Origin: Methanosphaera sp.
Lineage (GTDB): Archaea; Methanobacteriota; Methanobacteria; Methanobacteriales; Methanobacteriaceae
Assembly: GCA_017430835.1 (NCBI GenBank)
Contig: JAFRMD010000019.1
Span: 1-64,000, forward strand
Direction of reading: 5' to 3'
DNA: 64,000 bases
The position numbers and the translations under genes are program-made. The notes under the pieces were generated by a model that worked only from the letters and a program-made list of their open reading frames with translations, did not search any database and had not been told where the DNA came from. Positions 38,796 to 47,432 of the stretch are shown here, piece after piece. The first letter of the stretch is position 1, and each line of letters opens with the position of its first letter.

Positions 38796-39650
38796 ATGAG
38801 TGAAAAAGAATCTAATTTTATAGATGATACTCCAGAAAATCAAAAACCACATAACATTTCTGGAAAAAATCCAAGATCAGTCCAAACTTTACACAAAGCA
38901 ATGGTAAAACCTAAATCACAATCCAAAGAAATTGAAATAGACGTTGAATATGTTGAAAATACTACTTACAAAACAAAAACTACATATTTAGTACAAAAAG
39001 CTAAAATGGAATTAAAACGACGTGTTGCTCCAGGAGTTTCCGAAATCATCAAACGTAAAAATGAAGAAAGACGTCAAAAAGAAGCTAAAGCTAAAGCAAA
39101 AGTAGAAGAAAAAATCAGTGCTAAAAAAGAAGAAATTAAAGAGAAAGTTCAGAAAGAAGTAGAAAAACAAGAAGAAAAAATAGCAAATCGTTCTGAACCA
39201 AAAGAAGAAGTTGAAAAAGTTGTTGAAGAAGTTAAAGATAAAGTAACTCAAGCAAAAGAAGACATAAAAACTAAAACTGAAGAAACAACTACTCCAAAAG
39301 AAACAACAACTGACGGAAAATCATTCACACAAACACTAAGAGAACAAGGACTAATACAAGACTCAACAACAACCACAACAACAGAACAACCAAAACAAGA
39401 AACAGAAGAAACCAAAGAAACACCAAAACCAACAACACAAGAAACAACAACTGACGGAAAATCATTCACACAAACACTAAGAGAACAAGGACTAATACAA
39501 GACTCAACAACAACCACAACAACAGAACAACCAAAACAAGAAACAAAAGAAACAGAAGAAACCAAAGAAACACCAAAATCCGATGATAAAAAAGACGATG
39601 GTGAAGTAAAAACTTTCATTGATTTAATTAGATCTGAAGGTTTACTATAA
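38796..39650 (+). CDS. Charged coiled-coil protein with tandem repeats, 284 aa
   Basis: No signal peptide or membrane helix. Residues about 1-60 are polar; 60-160 are a Lys/Glu-rich likely coiled coil; the rest is a Thr/Glu/Gln-rich tail with two nearly identical 47-residue repeats, each containing DGKSFTQTLREQGLIQD, and a third, diverged copy at the very end, VKTFIDLIRSEGLL. The short amphipathic repeat motif looks like a docking peptide on a disordered tether. The gene ends 19 bases before the phosphomevalonate dehydratase subunit, probably in one operon. Function unknown. Confidence 0.7.
   Translation: MSEKESNFIDDTPENQKPHNISGKNPRSVQTLHKAMVKPKSQSKEIEIDVEYVENTTYKTKTTYLVQKAKMELKRRVAPGVSEIIKRKNEERRQKEAKAKAKVEEKISAKKEEIKEKVQKEVEKQEEKIANRSEPKEEVEKVVEEVKDKVTQAKEDIKTKTEETTTPKETTTDGKSFTQTLREQGLIQDSTTTTTTEQPKQETEETKETPKPTTQETTTDGKSFTQTLREQGLIQDSTTTTTTEQPKQETKETEETKETPKSDDKKDDGEVKTFIDLIRSEGLL
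39298..39545 (+). repeat. Tandem 107-nt exact repeat within the coiled-coil gene
   Basis: Bases 39298-39404 recur exactly at 39439-39545 (offset 141 bases, 47 codons). The second copy then has a 9-base insertion before similarity resumes. Exact identity at silent positions implies recent duplication or ongoing recombination. Confidence 0.9.
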
Positions 39651-39669
39651 TTAAAGGAGCATACAATAC

Positions 39670-40074
39670 ATGTCTGAAAATATCAAATGCAGAATGATAT
39701 CTAAAGGGAAGGAGAATGGTGAAGTAATTGTCACTAAAGATCCTATTAGTTTTTTAGGTGGAGTTGATCCTGAAACGGGAATAATCATTGATAAAAAACA
39801 TGAATTGTATAACCATTGTATAACTGATAAAATTTTAGTTATTCCTTCAGGAAAAGGTTCAACGGTAGGTTCTTATGTTATTTATCAAATGACTAAAAAT
39901 AATACTGCCCCCAAAGCTATTATTTGCCAGAAAGCTGAACCTATTATTGCTATTGGTGCAATCATTTCTAAGATTCCTATGGTAGATAATCCCGAAGTTG
40001 ATATTATTAACAGATTGAAAACTGATGAGTTAGTTACTGTTGATGCTGATAATTCAGTAATTTCTGTTAATTAA
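39670..40074 (+). CDS. Phosphomevalonate dehydratase small subunit (DUF126, aconitase X swivel)
   Basis: A 134-residue protein with the swivel-domain pattern [13 protein letters not shown], then [20 protein letters not shown] and [18 protein letters not shown]. In archaea it pairs with the large aconitase X subunit to dehydrate mevalonate 5-phosphate in the modified mevalonate route to isoprenoid lipids. The large subunit is not in this window. AAAGGAG lies upstream of the ATG. Confidence 0.9.
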   Translation: MSENIKCRMISKGKENGEVIVTKDPISFLGGVDPETGIIIDKKHELYNHCITDKILVIPSGKGSTVGSYVIYQMTKNNTAPKAIICQKAEPIIAIGAIISKIPMVDNPEVDIINRLKTDELVTVDADNSVISVN

Positions 40075-40281
40075 TTTATTTTTTTAAGAAGAGATATAAC
40101 AATGTTATTTTAAAGGTTTAATAAAAATAAATTAATGACAACCATTAATGAATAAAAAAATTATCATAAAACTATAAATAATATTATTAATAAACACCCA
40201 GTATAGTTAAACTCCCAATAATAATTCATAACAAATATACAGAAACTTTATATCATATAAAAAAAAATAGGAAGTGAATAC

Positions 40282-40509
40282 ATGAGTAACAAAGAAGATG
40301 TATTTATTGTTGAAGATATGCACTGCAATGCATGTGTCAATACAATCACTAAAACTCTAACAAATAATGCACAAATATTCAATGTTGAAGCAGACCTTTC
40401 CTCAAAAGAAGTCAAAGTAGATTATGATGAGGAAAATGTTGATGTTGAAGAAATTCTTAGTACTCTTGACATGATAGGTTTCCCTGCAACGATTAAAAAA
40501 AAACTATAA
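40282..40509 (+). CDS. HMA-domain metal chaperone (CopZ-like), 75 aa; first part of a split copA
   Basis: One full heavy-metal-associated domain with the copper-binding motif MHCNAC near residues 13-18, folding as in CopZ/Atx1. GGAAGTGA precedes the ATG. The last codons ATT AAA AAA AAA CTA TAA run through nine A, and the copper ATPase reading frame begins in the -1 frame across the same place. As a free protein it would carry Cu(I) to the ATPase; as a fusion it would be the first of two HMA domains. Both forms may exist. Confidence 0.85.
   Translation: MSNKEDVFIVEDMHCNACVNTITKTLTNNAQIFNVEADLSSKEVKVDYDEENVDVEEILSTLDMIGFPATIKKKL
40495..40503 (+). promoter_or_regulatory. A9 slippery run, candidate -1 frameshift site
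   Basis: Nine A in the zero-frame register AAA AAA AAA, six bases before the zero-frame stop TAA (40507-40509). A -1 slip anywhere here gives the same product, joining IKKK to TINISGMTC and the rest of the ATPase (about 810 residues in total). Confidence 0.65.
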
Positions 40510-40514
40510 ACATT

Positions 40515-40544
40515 TCTGGAATGACTTGTGTAATGTGTTCCAGA
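40515..40544 (+). promoter_or_regulatory. Hairpin downstream of the A9 run
   Basis: TCTGGAA (40515-40521) and TTCCAGA (40538-40544) form a perfect 7-bp stem with a 16-base loop, starting 11 bases after the A run. The stem covers the first base of the only nearby ATG of the ATPase frame, which would hinder separate initiation. Confidence 0.6.
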
Positions 40545-42713
40545 GCCGTCACCTCCGCAGTATCAAAAATGCCAGGAGTATACTCAACACATGTTAATTT
40601 AGTCTCCGAAACAGCAGATGTAATTTATAATCCAAATAAAGTAACAACTGATGACATTGGAGACCGAATTAATCTTATTGGTTACGAGTATATGGGTATT
40701 CATGATGATAATTCTATAAATAATGATGTTATAGAAAAAAAACATGAAGAAATGCAACGAAAAAAGTTATATAGAATTATTGTCGGTTTTTTATTTTCTA
40801 TTATTCTAATGATTTTAATGTTTGGAAACTTTAATTTAGGTCCAAACAAATCTTACATTTTATTATGCATATCCATATTACCATTTATATATGTTTCATA
40901 TCCTATTTTATCCTCTGGACTAAAGTCATTAAGACATCAAAACTTGAACATGGATGTAATGTATTCTTTAGGTATAAGCGTTTCGTTTATTGTTAGTGTT
41001 TTAAGTACATTTCATTTATTAGGAAATTCACATTTTATGTTATATGATACTAGTATCATGTTAGGATCCTTCTTAATGTTAGGAAAATACTTGGAAGACC
41101 GTGCAAAAACTAGAACTTCCGATTCCATTAAAAAATTAGTACAATTAAAAGCAACTGAAGCAACTATTGAAAAAACTGTTGATAATAAAATTGTACAAAA
41201 AAAAGTTCCTATTAACGACATTTTGAAAGGAAATATAATTATAGTTAAACCGGGAGAAAAAATTCCAATTGATGGAGAAATAATTGAAGGTAAAAGTTAT
41301 GTTGATGAATCATTAGTAACGGGTGAATCCGTACCCGTATTAAAAGAAGTTGGATCTACGGTTATTGGTGGTTCTATTAACAAAGAGGGATATTTTAAAT
41401 TCAAAGTAACTAACACTGGAAATCAAACTGTTCTTTCACAAATAATTTCAATGGTTCAAGAAGCACAAAACTCACAACCACCTATACAAAAAATAGCGGA
41501 CAAGGTAATAACCTTTTTCATACCAACTATCCTTATAATAGCTTTTATTTCATTTATAATTTGGTATGTTGTCTTGGGAAGTTCCTTTTTATATAGCATA
41601 AGTATTTTTATCTCAGTTGTGGTCGTTGCCTGTCCATGTTCTTTAGGGTTAGCCATACCAACTGCATTAACTGTAGGAGTAGGACTTGCTGCGAAATATG
41701 GTATTTTAATAAAAGATGGGGAAACATTGGAGGTCTCTGAAAAGATTAATCATGTATTATTAGATAAAACGGGGACAATTACTGTAGGTCAACCTACTTT
41801 GAGTAATATTATTAATTATTCTGACAAGAATGATGATGAAATTCTTAAAATAGTTCAGTCAATAGAGCAGTATTCACAACACCCTATTTCATTAGCATTA
41901 TTTAATAATGAAAACAAGAGAAATTATAATCTATTTGATGTTTCAGAATTTGAAAATATCACAGGAAAAGGCGTAAAAGGAATAATAGATAATGAAACAT
42001 TTTATATCGGCAATAAAAAATTACTTGAAGAAGAAAAAATTGTTTTGAAAAGCGATATTTCTTCTGATTTAGAAAAAGAAGAAAAGAACATGAAAACTAG
42101 TGTTATTTTAACAAATTCGAAAGAAGTACTTGCGATAATATCTGTGGAAGATAATATTAAAGAGAATAGTGTTAAAGCCATAACAGAATTGCATAATATG
42201 GGTATTCAGACTACCTTGATTAGTGGGGATAATAAAAATAGTTGTGAAAAAATTGCTAACACAGTTGGAATAAACAATGTAATTTCAGAAGTTCTTCCTC
42301 AGGAAAAGTTAGATTATGTGAAAAAATTACAAAATGGAGGAGATGTTGTTGCATTTATAGGAGATGGAATAAATGATGCTCCTTCACTTACAAAATCTGA
42401 TGTAGGAATAGCAATTGGTACTGGAACCGACATAGCTATCGAATCAGGAGACGTTATTTTGATTAACGGTGATTTATTAAATGCTGTTGCCAGTATACAA
42501 CTTAGTAAAAAAACCATGTCACGAGTTAGATTGAATTTATTCTGGGCTTTTGCGTATAATGTTATTTTAATTCCAATTGCTGCAGGTATTTTAATGCCCT
42601 GGAACATCTTTTTCAGACCAGAATATAGTGCATTTGCAATGGCTTTAAGCTCAGTGACCGTGATTACTCTATCATTATTGCTTAAAAATTATGTTCCTGA
42701 AATTTTAAGATGA
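40521..42713 (+). CDS. copA: Copper-exporting P1B-type ATPase
   Basis: From its first ATG the protein has 730 residues. Motifs: truncated HMA domain (MTCVMCSRAV), actuator LVTGESVPV, CPC ion-binding helix ACPCSLGLAIPTAL, phosphorylation site DKTGT, SQHPIS, and hinge GDGINDAP. TM7 NLFWAFAYNVILIP and TM8 MALSSVTVI fit the Cu(I) P1B-1 signatures. The ATG lacks a ribosome binding site, and in-frame codons before it read KKTINISG, the missing first strand of the HMA domain, with no start codon before a stop. Expression therefore likely needs frameshifting from the upstream HMA gene. Confidence 0.92.
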   Translation: MTCVMCSRAVTSAVSKMPGVYSTHVNLVSETADVIYNPNKVTTDDIGDRINLIGYEYMGIHDDNSINNDVIEKKHEEMQRKKLYRIIVGFLFSIILMILMFGNFNLGPNKSYILLCISILPFIYVSYPILSSGLKSLRHQNLNMDVMYSLGISVSFIVSVLSTFHLLGNSHFMLYDTSIMLGSFLMLGKYLEDRAKTRTSDSIKKLVQLKATEATIEKTVDNKIVQKKVPINDILKGNIIIVKPGEKIPIDGEIIEGKSYVDESLVTGESVPVLKEVGSTVIGGSINKEGYFKFKVTNTGNQTVLSQIISMVQEAQNSQPPIQKIADKVITFFIPTILIIAFISFIIWYVVLGSSFLYSISIFISVVVVACPCSLGLAIPTALTVGVGLAAKYGILIKDGETLEVSEKINHVLLDKTGTITVGQPTLSNIINYSDKNDDEILKIVQSIEQYSQHPISLALFNNENKRNYNLFDVSEFENITGKGVKGIIDNETFYIGNKKLLEEEKIVLKSDISSDLEKEEKNMKTSVILTNSKEVLAIISVEDNIKENSVKAITELHNMGIQTTLISGDNKNSCEKIANTVGINNVISEVLPQEKLDYVKKLQNGGDVVAFIGDGINDAPSLTKSDVGIAIGTGTDIAIESGDVILINGDLLNAVASIQLSKKTMSRVRLNLFWAFAYNVILIPIAAGILMPWNIFFRPEYSAFAMALSSVTVITLSLLLKNYVPEILR

Positions 42714-42740
42714 AATGGTAATTATTCATTAATTGATAAT

Positions 42741-43991
42741 TTAAACATTTCGTTTTATTATTTCTCTTAATACGGCAGTTGCATAGCATCCCCTTGGTAT
42801 AAAGAATTCGACACAAATCCCACCATCTATCATTTCAACATTAGTATCTTCTATTTTAAATCTCAAAGTTCTTCTAATGCCATGACTACCTAATTTAGGT
42901 GTTTTTGGACATGTAAAATCTTCTTTTTTAATATTTTCTTCATCAATGACCTTTCTTTCAATTTCGCCTTGAACACCTTCAGCGAAAGGAACTTTAGAAC
43001 CAAGTAATGGACCTGTAGGATTAAGAACAAAATTATCTAAATCGTCCTGAATGGTATTTTCATCAACTTCATGAATCCAGGTTTGTTCATTATCTATAAT
43101 AATGTCCCCCTCATAATACTTGTTGATTCCTATTTTTGCTCTTTCATTGACAATTTTATTAAATAGGTAAGACTCATATGCATTTACAAACATTCTTTTC
43201 AGTGGTTTAGGTAATGATTCTATAGCATTAATATAATCTTGTTCAAGTATTTCCCCATGTTTTTCTTTAGCTGTGATTAATTCGTTTATCATTGATTTTT
43301 CATATCGCATACTTTTAGGCATTAAATTATATGCTTCTTCCAATTTACCCTCATCATATAATTGTCTTGCTTCAAATTGTATATTATGTTCTTCTTCATT
43401 AGGATTGCCTATGTAAGTGTCAACTGCTTTTTTAAGATTTCCTTCCACAAGACATTTACCAACTAAATGAGTAGTTGATCTTACTTCACCAAATCTTTGG
43501 TAACCATAATAATTTGGAACTCCAGTTAACTTCAAGGATTCTAAAACTTCTTCAGCAATTTCTTTATCTTCAGCAGGATTAATGGTGTTCTTGATATTAA
43601 TTTTAAATTTGTTTCCCCTAAGTTGTCCCATTCTTAACTTCTTCTGATTCTGTTTAATTTCTAAAACTTTAACATTATGTAAAATTTCATTAAAATCTGG
43701 TAATTCTTCAGGAGTTATATTGCTAATACATAACCATTGTCTTGTTATGGCAGAACGATCCTTCATTCCTGCAAAACCTGTTCGTTTGCGACTAATATGC
43801 AATTCTCTTGCAATATCCAAAACAACGTCCAAAGTTGTTCTGCCATCCTTTTCTATATGTATCCAAGTATTTGGACCAGTTCCAGTAGGTAAATTCAGAG
43901 GAACCTCATCTACAAAAAAATCTTCATTCTTTTCTCTTATATTTCCTCCAGTACCTCTAGTATCTGTAATAAAAGTATCAACATTTAACAT
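42741..43991 (-). CDS. truD: tRNA pseudouridine synthase TruD
   Basis: A 416-residue TruD family enzyme that makes pseudouridine at tRNA position 13 (and in archaea sometimes others). It shows IREKNEDFFVDEVPL at the N-terminus, GFAGMKDRSAITRQ with the catalytic Asp near 80, and NYYGYQRFG near 165. AGGTAGAG lies upstream of the ATG. It is convergent with copA. Confidence 0.95.
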   Translation of the reverse strand: MLNVDTFITDTRGTGGNIREKNEDFFVDEVPLNLPTGTGPNTWIHIEKDGRTTLDVVLDIARELHISRKRTGFAGMKDRSAITRQWLCISNITPEELPDFNEILHNVKVLEIKQNQKKLRMGQLRGNKFKINIKNTINPAEDKEIAEEVLESLKLTGVPNYYGYQRFGEVRSTTHLVGKCLVEGNLKKAVDTYIGNPNEEEHNIQFEARQLYDEGKLEEAYNLMPKSMRYEKSMINELITAKEKHGEILEQDYINAIESLPKPLKRMFVNAYESYLFNKIVNERAKIGINKYYEGDIIIDNEQTWIHEVDENTIQDDLDNFVLNPTGPLLGSKVPFAEGVQGEIERKVIDEENIKKEDFTCPKTPKLGSHGIRRTLRFKIEDTNVEMIDGGICVEFFIPRGCYATAVLREIIKRNV

Positions 43992-44052
43992 GAAAACTCT
44001 ACCTATAAAAAAATATTATCATTCAAAAAAATTATTAAAAAAAAAGAAAAAT

Positions 44053-44541
44053 TTAAGCGGAATATGAGTCAGAAGAAGTAGTGGTTGAGGATTGACCTCC
44101 ACTGTATGTACCATAATTACTACTTGAACCGCCAGAACTTCCACTACTTCCAGAACTACCTGAATCTCCAGAACCTCCACTATCACCAGAACTACTAGAA
44201 CTAGAAGATGAACTGGAACTGCTTGAAGCAGAACTACTTCCAGAACTAGATGATGAAGAGCTTGGAACTTTCTGAACATTTGATGATGTAGTTGAAGCTT
44301 TTTGTGGATTTGCACCTGATGTGTCTGGAGAAATCACGCTTTCATCCGTCTTAATAGTTGTATTGTTATTTGTTTTATTATTATCCACTGTTTTATTTAA
44401 TGATGCATTTGTCACAGCATTAATAGAAATCAAATCATCATCAAAATCCCTATCAAAATCAAGCATATTGCCTGAAACCACCACAGCCGAAAGTATGACT
44501 ATTATAGGTATTAATATAAACAATATTTCTTTTTCATCCAT
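44053..44541 (-). CDS. Membrane-anchored Ser/Gly-rich protein, 162 aa
   Basis: One N-terminal membrane helix (about 6-24) is followed by an Asn/Thr-rich stretch with N-x-T sequons (about 45-70) and a long Ser/Gly tail from about 92, including an uninterrupted run of over ten Ser. The Ser codons mix AGT, AGC, TCA, TCT and TCC, so the run is kept at protein level. It looks like a surface protein with a flexible, possibly glycosylated tail. AGGATGAT lies upstream of the ATG. Single gene next to truD. Confidence 0.7.
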   Translation of the reverse strand: MDEKEILFILIPIIVILSAVVVSGNMLDFDRDFDDDLISINAVTNASLNKTVDNNKTNNNTTIKTDESVISPDTSGANPQKASTTSSNVQKVPSSSSSSSGSSSASSSSSSSSSSSSSGDSGGSGDSGSSGSSGSSGGSSSNYGTYSGGQSSTTTSSDSYSA

Positions 44542-44764
44542 AAATTATCATCCTTATTAGTATTTGTTTCATAAATAACATTATTAAACTAAATAGAATG
44601 TTTATTTATTATCATAATTATATATACTAATCTTCGTATATAATTCTTTCAACAATTCTTCAACCCAAAAAAAAATCACTTCAAAAATTCACCTGTTTCT
44701 AATAATAAATTAATAAAAAAATTTAAAAACTAATACATCTATATATTATATATACTATAACAAT

Positions 44765-44771
44765 AAGGAGG
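44765..44771 (+). promoter_or_regulatory. Strong ribosome binding site before a non-AUG start
   Basis: AAGGAGG, seven bases before ATA at 44779, with no ATG, GTG or TTG at a usable distance in the frame of the DUF1616 gene. Confidence 0.7.
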
Positions 44772-44778
44772 GAGCGAT

Positions 44779-46053
44779 ATACTCAAAAAACCAGAAAAGA
44801 ATTTTGTTATCTTATTAATATTAACATTAATCCCCCTCATATTGAGTTTATTTAAACTTGTAACTAACACGTATTTGTTTGTAGGATTATTCGCTTTAAA
44901 CTTTATAATAGTTGGATTTTTTGCTACTCATACATTATTACCTCTGTTAACTTTAAAACAAATAACACGGAAAGTGGGTTTAATAATTGCTTTCGGTCTG
45001 ATATTTTCATTAATTAGTACCATAATTACTAATTATTTGAATATGACTGCTACTGGAATATTAATATTTTTATCATTAATATCAATTTTTTTAGGAATAA
45101 TTACATATGTACAACATATTACTCAAAGAAAACAAAGAGAAGCCCCTGAAGAATTCAGTGATAAAAAAGTTAATATTATCCTAATCGTCATTGCAGCATT
45201 GTGTGTGATTTCATATATAGGTATGGAAGTTCCACCTTTTAGTGGTTTTCCATTATGGTTTGAACTTTGTATTCCATTCATAATGTTAATTCCAGGGTAT
45301 CTGATAATAAATATTGTAATTCCTTATAGAGATGAATTAAGAATAATGGAACGTCTTGGTATTGCCATATTCATTAGTTTAATTATGACATCAACAATAG
45401 GAATCATACTTGTTCATATTGAACAATACCTTAATATGAGACATGTTTCAATAGTGTTGATTGTAATTACTTTTATAATATTATTACCAGCATATTATAT
45501 TAGAATTAAAGAGGTAGATTCATCTGAGCGGTTTTCAAACTCTGCAGTGAATTATTTAATTGTTATACTTACAATTATTGCAGTATGTGGAGCCATAGCA
45601 TCAGGATTATTTATAGGTACGGGAAATGTAGACAATAATACTGAATTATATCAGGGAAACACTACATTTACAGTTAGTGGTGTTCATGAAAATCCTGATG
45701 AAGAGGGTTACTATAATTTTACTGAAGGTGAAGTTATTAATTTAACTATGAACATTACAAATAACGAAAATAAAGATATGGATTATACATTAACTATTGA
45801 AATAAACAACGATACAACTGATGACACAATATATGAAAAAGAGATTCAACTTACTAATGGTGAAAGTAAAATTATCCAAGAGAACCTTACAATGAGTAAT
45901 GGTAAAAAAGATATTAGATTCGTTTTATATACAAATGATGAACCTTATAAAATACGTCACTTATATGCTAAATCAGGATACATTGAAGAGGATGATATTG
46001 AATTGGATGATTCAGATACGAAAGAAGACAATGATACAGCCTCAGAAAACTAA
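44779..46053 (+). CDS. DUF1616 membrane protein, probable AUA start
   Basis: About 424 residues with eight membrane helices (four before a basic loop near 115-135 and more to about 275), then a C-terminal outside beta domain with many N-x-S/T sequons (GNTTFTVSGVHENPDEEG, LTMNITNNENKDMDYTL), as in archaeal DUF1616 proteins. The first in-frame NTG is TTG at 44842, which would cut the first helix (KNFVILLILTLIPLIL) and has no ribosome binding site. The frame runs open back to ATA at 44779, seven bases after AAGGAGG. Role in surface-protein or envelope assembly is suspected from family context. Confidence 0.75.
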   Translation: MLKKPEKNFVILLILTLIPLILSLFKLVTNTYLFVGLFALNFIIVGFFATHTLLPLLTLKQITRKVGLIIAFGLIFSLISTIITNYLNMTATGILIFLSLISIFLGIITYVQHITQRKQREAPEEFSDKKVNIILIVIAALCVISYIGMEVPPFSGFPLWFELCIPFIMLIPGYLIINIVIPYRDELRIMERLGIAIFISLIMTSTIGIILVHIEQYLNMRHVSIVLIVITFIILLPAYYIRIKEVDSSERFSNSAVNYLIVILTIIAVCGAIASGLFIGTGNVDNNTELYQGNTTFTVSGVHENPDEEGYYNFTEGEVINLTMNITNNENKDMDYTLTIEINNDTTDDTIYEKEIQLTNGESKIIQENLTMSNGKKDIRFVLYTNDEPYKIRHLYAKSGYIEEDDIELDDSDTKEDNDTASEN

Positions 46054-46097
46054 GTAAATACAAACGATAAAATTTTAAAAAAAAGTTTTGTTGTAGG

Positions 46098-47417
46098 TTA
46101 TTTTCCTACAGCAAAATATTCAAATCCTAATTTTTTCATGTAACTATTTTTAAACTGGTTTCTACCATCAAATATAATATTTTTAGAGAGATTTGCTTTG
46201 ATTCTATTAAAATCAGGACTTCTAAATTCTTTCCATTCAGTTACTAGAACCAAAATATCCGAATTTTCTAAAACAGAATATCTATCTTTGCAATAGGTTA
46301 TATCCAAATCTTTGAAATAATATTCCTTTGCAACATCCATGGCTTTAGGATCATAAGCTTTTACTTTTGCTCCAGATTTTAATAATTCTTTAATGATAAT
46401 TATTGAAGGTGCTTCACGCATATCATCCGTTTCTGGTTTAAATGCCAATCCCCAGATTGCAAAAGTATAATTGCTTAAATCTTCTCCCAAAACTTCTTTA
46501 ATTTTGTTAATTACATAATATTTTTGATTATTGTTTACTGTTTCAACGCTTTTTAGTAATTGAGGAACATAACCCACATCAGTTGCAGTTTTGATTAATG
46601 CAGTAACATCTTTTGGGAAACAACTTCCCCCATAGCCACATCCAGGATATAAAAAACTTGAACCTATTCTTGAATCACTGCCCATTCCTTTCCTAACATA
46701 ATCAATATTAGCTCCTATTTTATCACAAATATTAGCCATTTCATTCATGAATGAGATTCTGTTTGCCAACATGGAATTTGATGCATATTTAGTCATTTCA
46801 GCACTTCTGACATCCATGACAATCATCCTTTCATGATTTTTTGTGAATGGTTCATATAATATGTTCATTATATCTTTTGCATATTCATCATCTGTCCCAA
46901 TTACCACTCGTTCAGGGTGCATAAAATCATTAACGGCATTGCCCTCTTTTAAAAATTCAGGATTAGAAACTATTTGCACATTGAAAGATTTATTTCTTTT
47001 TTCTAATTCATCATATATTATTTTTTCAACTTCATCTGCTGTTCCCACAGGTACGGTGGATTTATCAACAACCACCATATCATGAACCATTGTTTGACCT
47101 ATTTGCTGAGCTACTTGCCGGACATATTGTAAATCAGCACTTCCATCTTCACCCATAGGAGTTCCAACTGCAATAAAACATATGTCAGAATTTTCTAGCC
47201 CTTCCTTCAAGTTTGTTGTGAAATGTAAATTTCCCTGTGCATAATTCCGTTTAATCATTTCCTCTAAACCTGGTTCATATATTGGAACAATGCCCTTTTT
47301 TAATGCTTCTATTTTTTCTTCAATGACATCTACACAGTAAACTTCATTTCCCATTTCTGAAAAACAGGTTCCTGTTACTAATCCCACATATCCAGTGCCT
47401 ACAATTGATATATTCAT
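46098..47417 (-). CDS. UDP-glucose 6-dehydrogenase family
   Basis: A 439-residue NAD-dependent nucleotide-sugar dehydrogenase with the N-terminal Rossmann ISIVGTGYVGLVTG, FIAVGTPMGEDGSADL near 83 and the catalytic Cys in YPGCGYGGSCFPKD near 255-268. It oxidises UDP-glucose to UDP-glucuronate (or a related UDP-sugar) for surface glycan. Last gene of the minus-strand polysaccharide cluster, 15 bases after the GT-C gene, with AGGTGT before the ATG. Confidence 0.92.
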   Translation of the reverse strand: MNISIVGTGYVGLVTGTCFSEMGNEVYCVDVIEEKIEALKKGIVPIYEPGLEEMIKRNYAQGNLHFTTNLKEGLENSDICFIAVGTPMGEDGSADLQYVRQVAQQIGQTMVHDMVVVDKSTVPVGTADEVEKIIYDELEKRNKSFNVQIVSNPEFLKEGNAVNDFMHPERVVIGTDDEYAKDIMNILYEPFTKNHERMIVMDVRSAEMTKYASNSMLANRISFMNEMANICDKIGANIDYVRKGMGSDSRIGSSFLYPGCGYGGSCFPKDVTALIKTATDVGYVPQLLKSVETVNNNQKYYVINKIKEVLGEDLSNYTFAIWGLAFKPETDDMREAPSIIIIKELLKSGAKVKAYDPKAMDVAKEYYFKDLDITYCKDRYSVLENSDILVLVTEWKEFRSPDFNRIKANLSKNIIFDGRNQFKNSYMKKLGFEYFAVGK

Positions 47418-47432
47418 TTTTACACCTATTTA

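Noticed and set aside
39248..39619. Val/Ser-rich open frame antisense to the repeat protein
   Set aside because: It mirrors the tandem repeat of the real gene and has no start signal or homologue-like features.
44019..44315. Leu/Val/His-rich frame inside the Ser/Gly gene
   Set aside because: It is an out-of-frame reading of the Ser-coding stretch.
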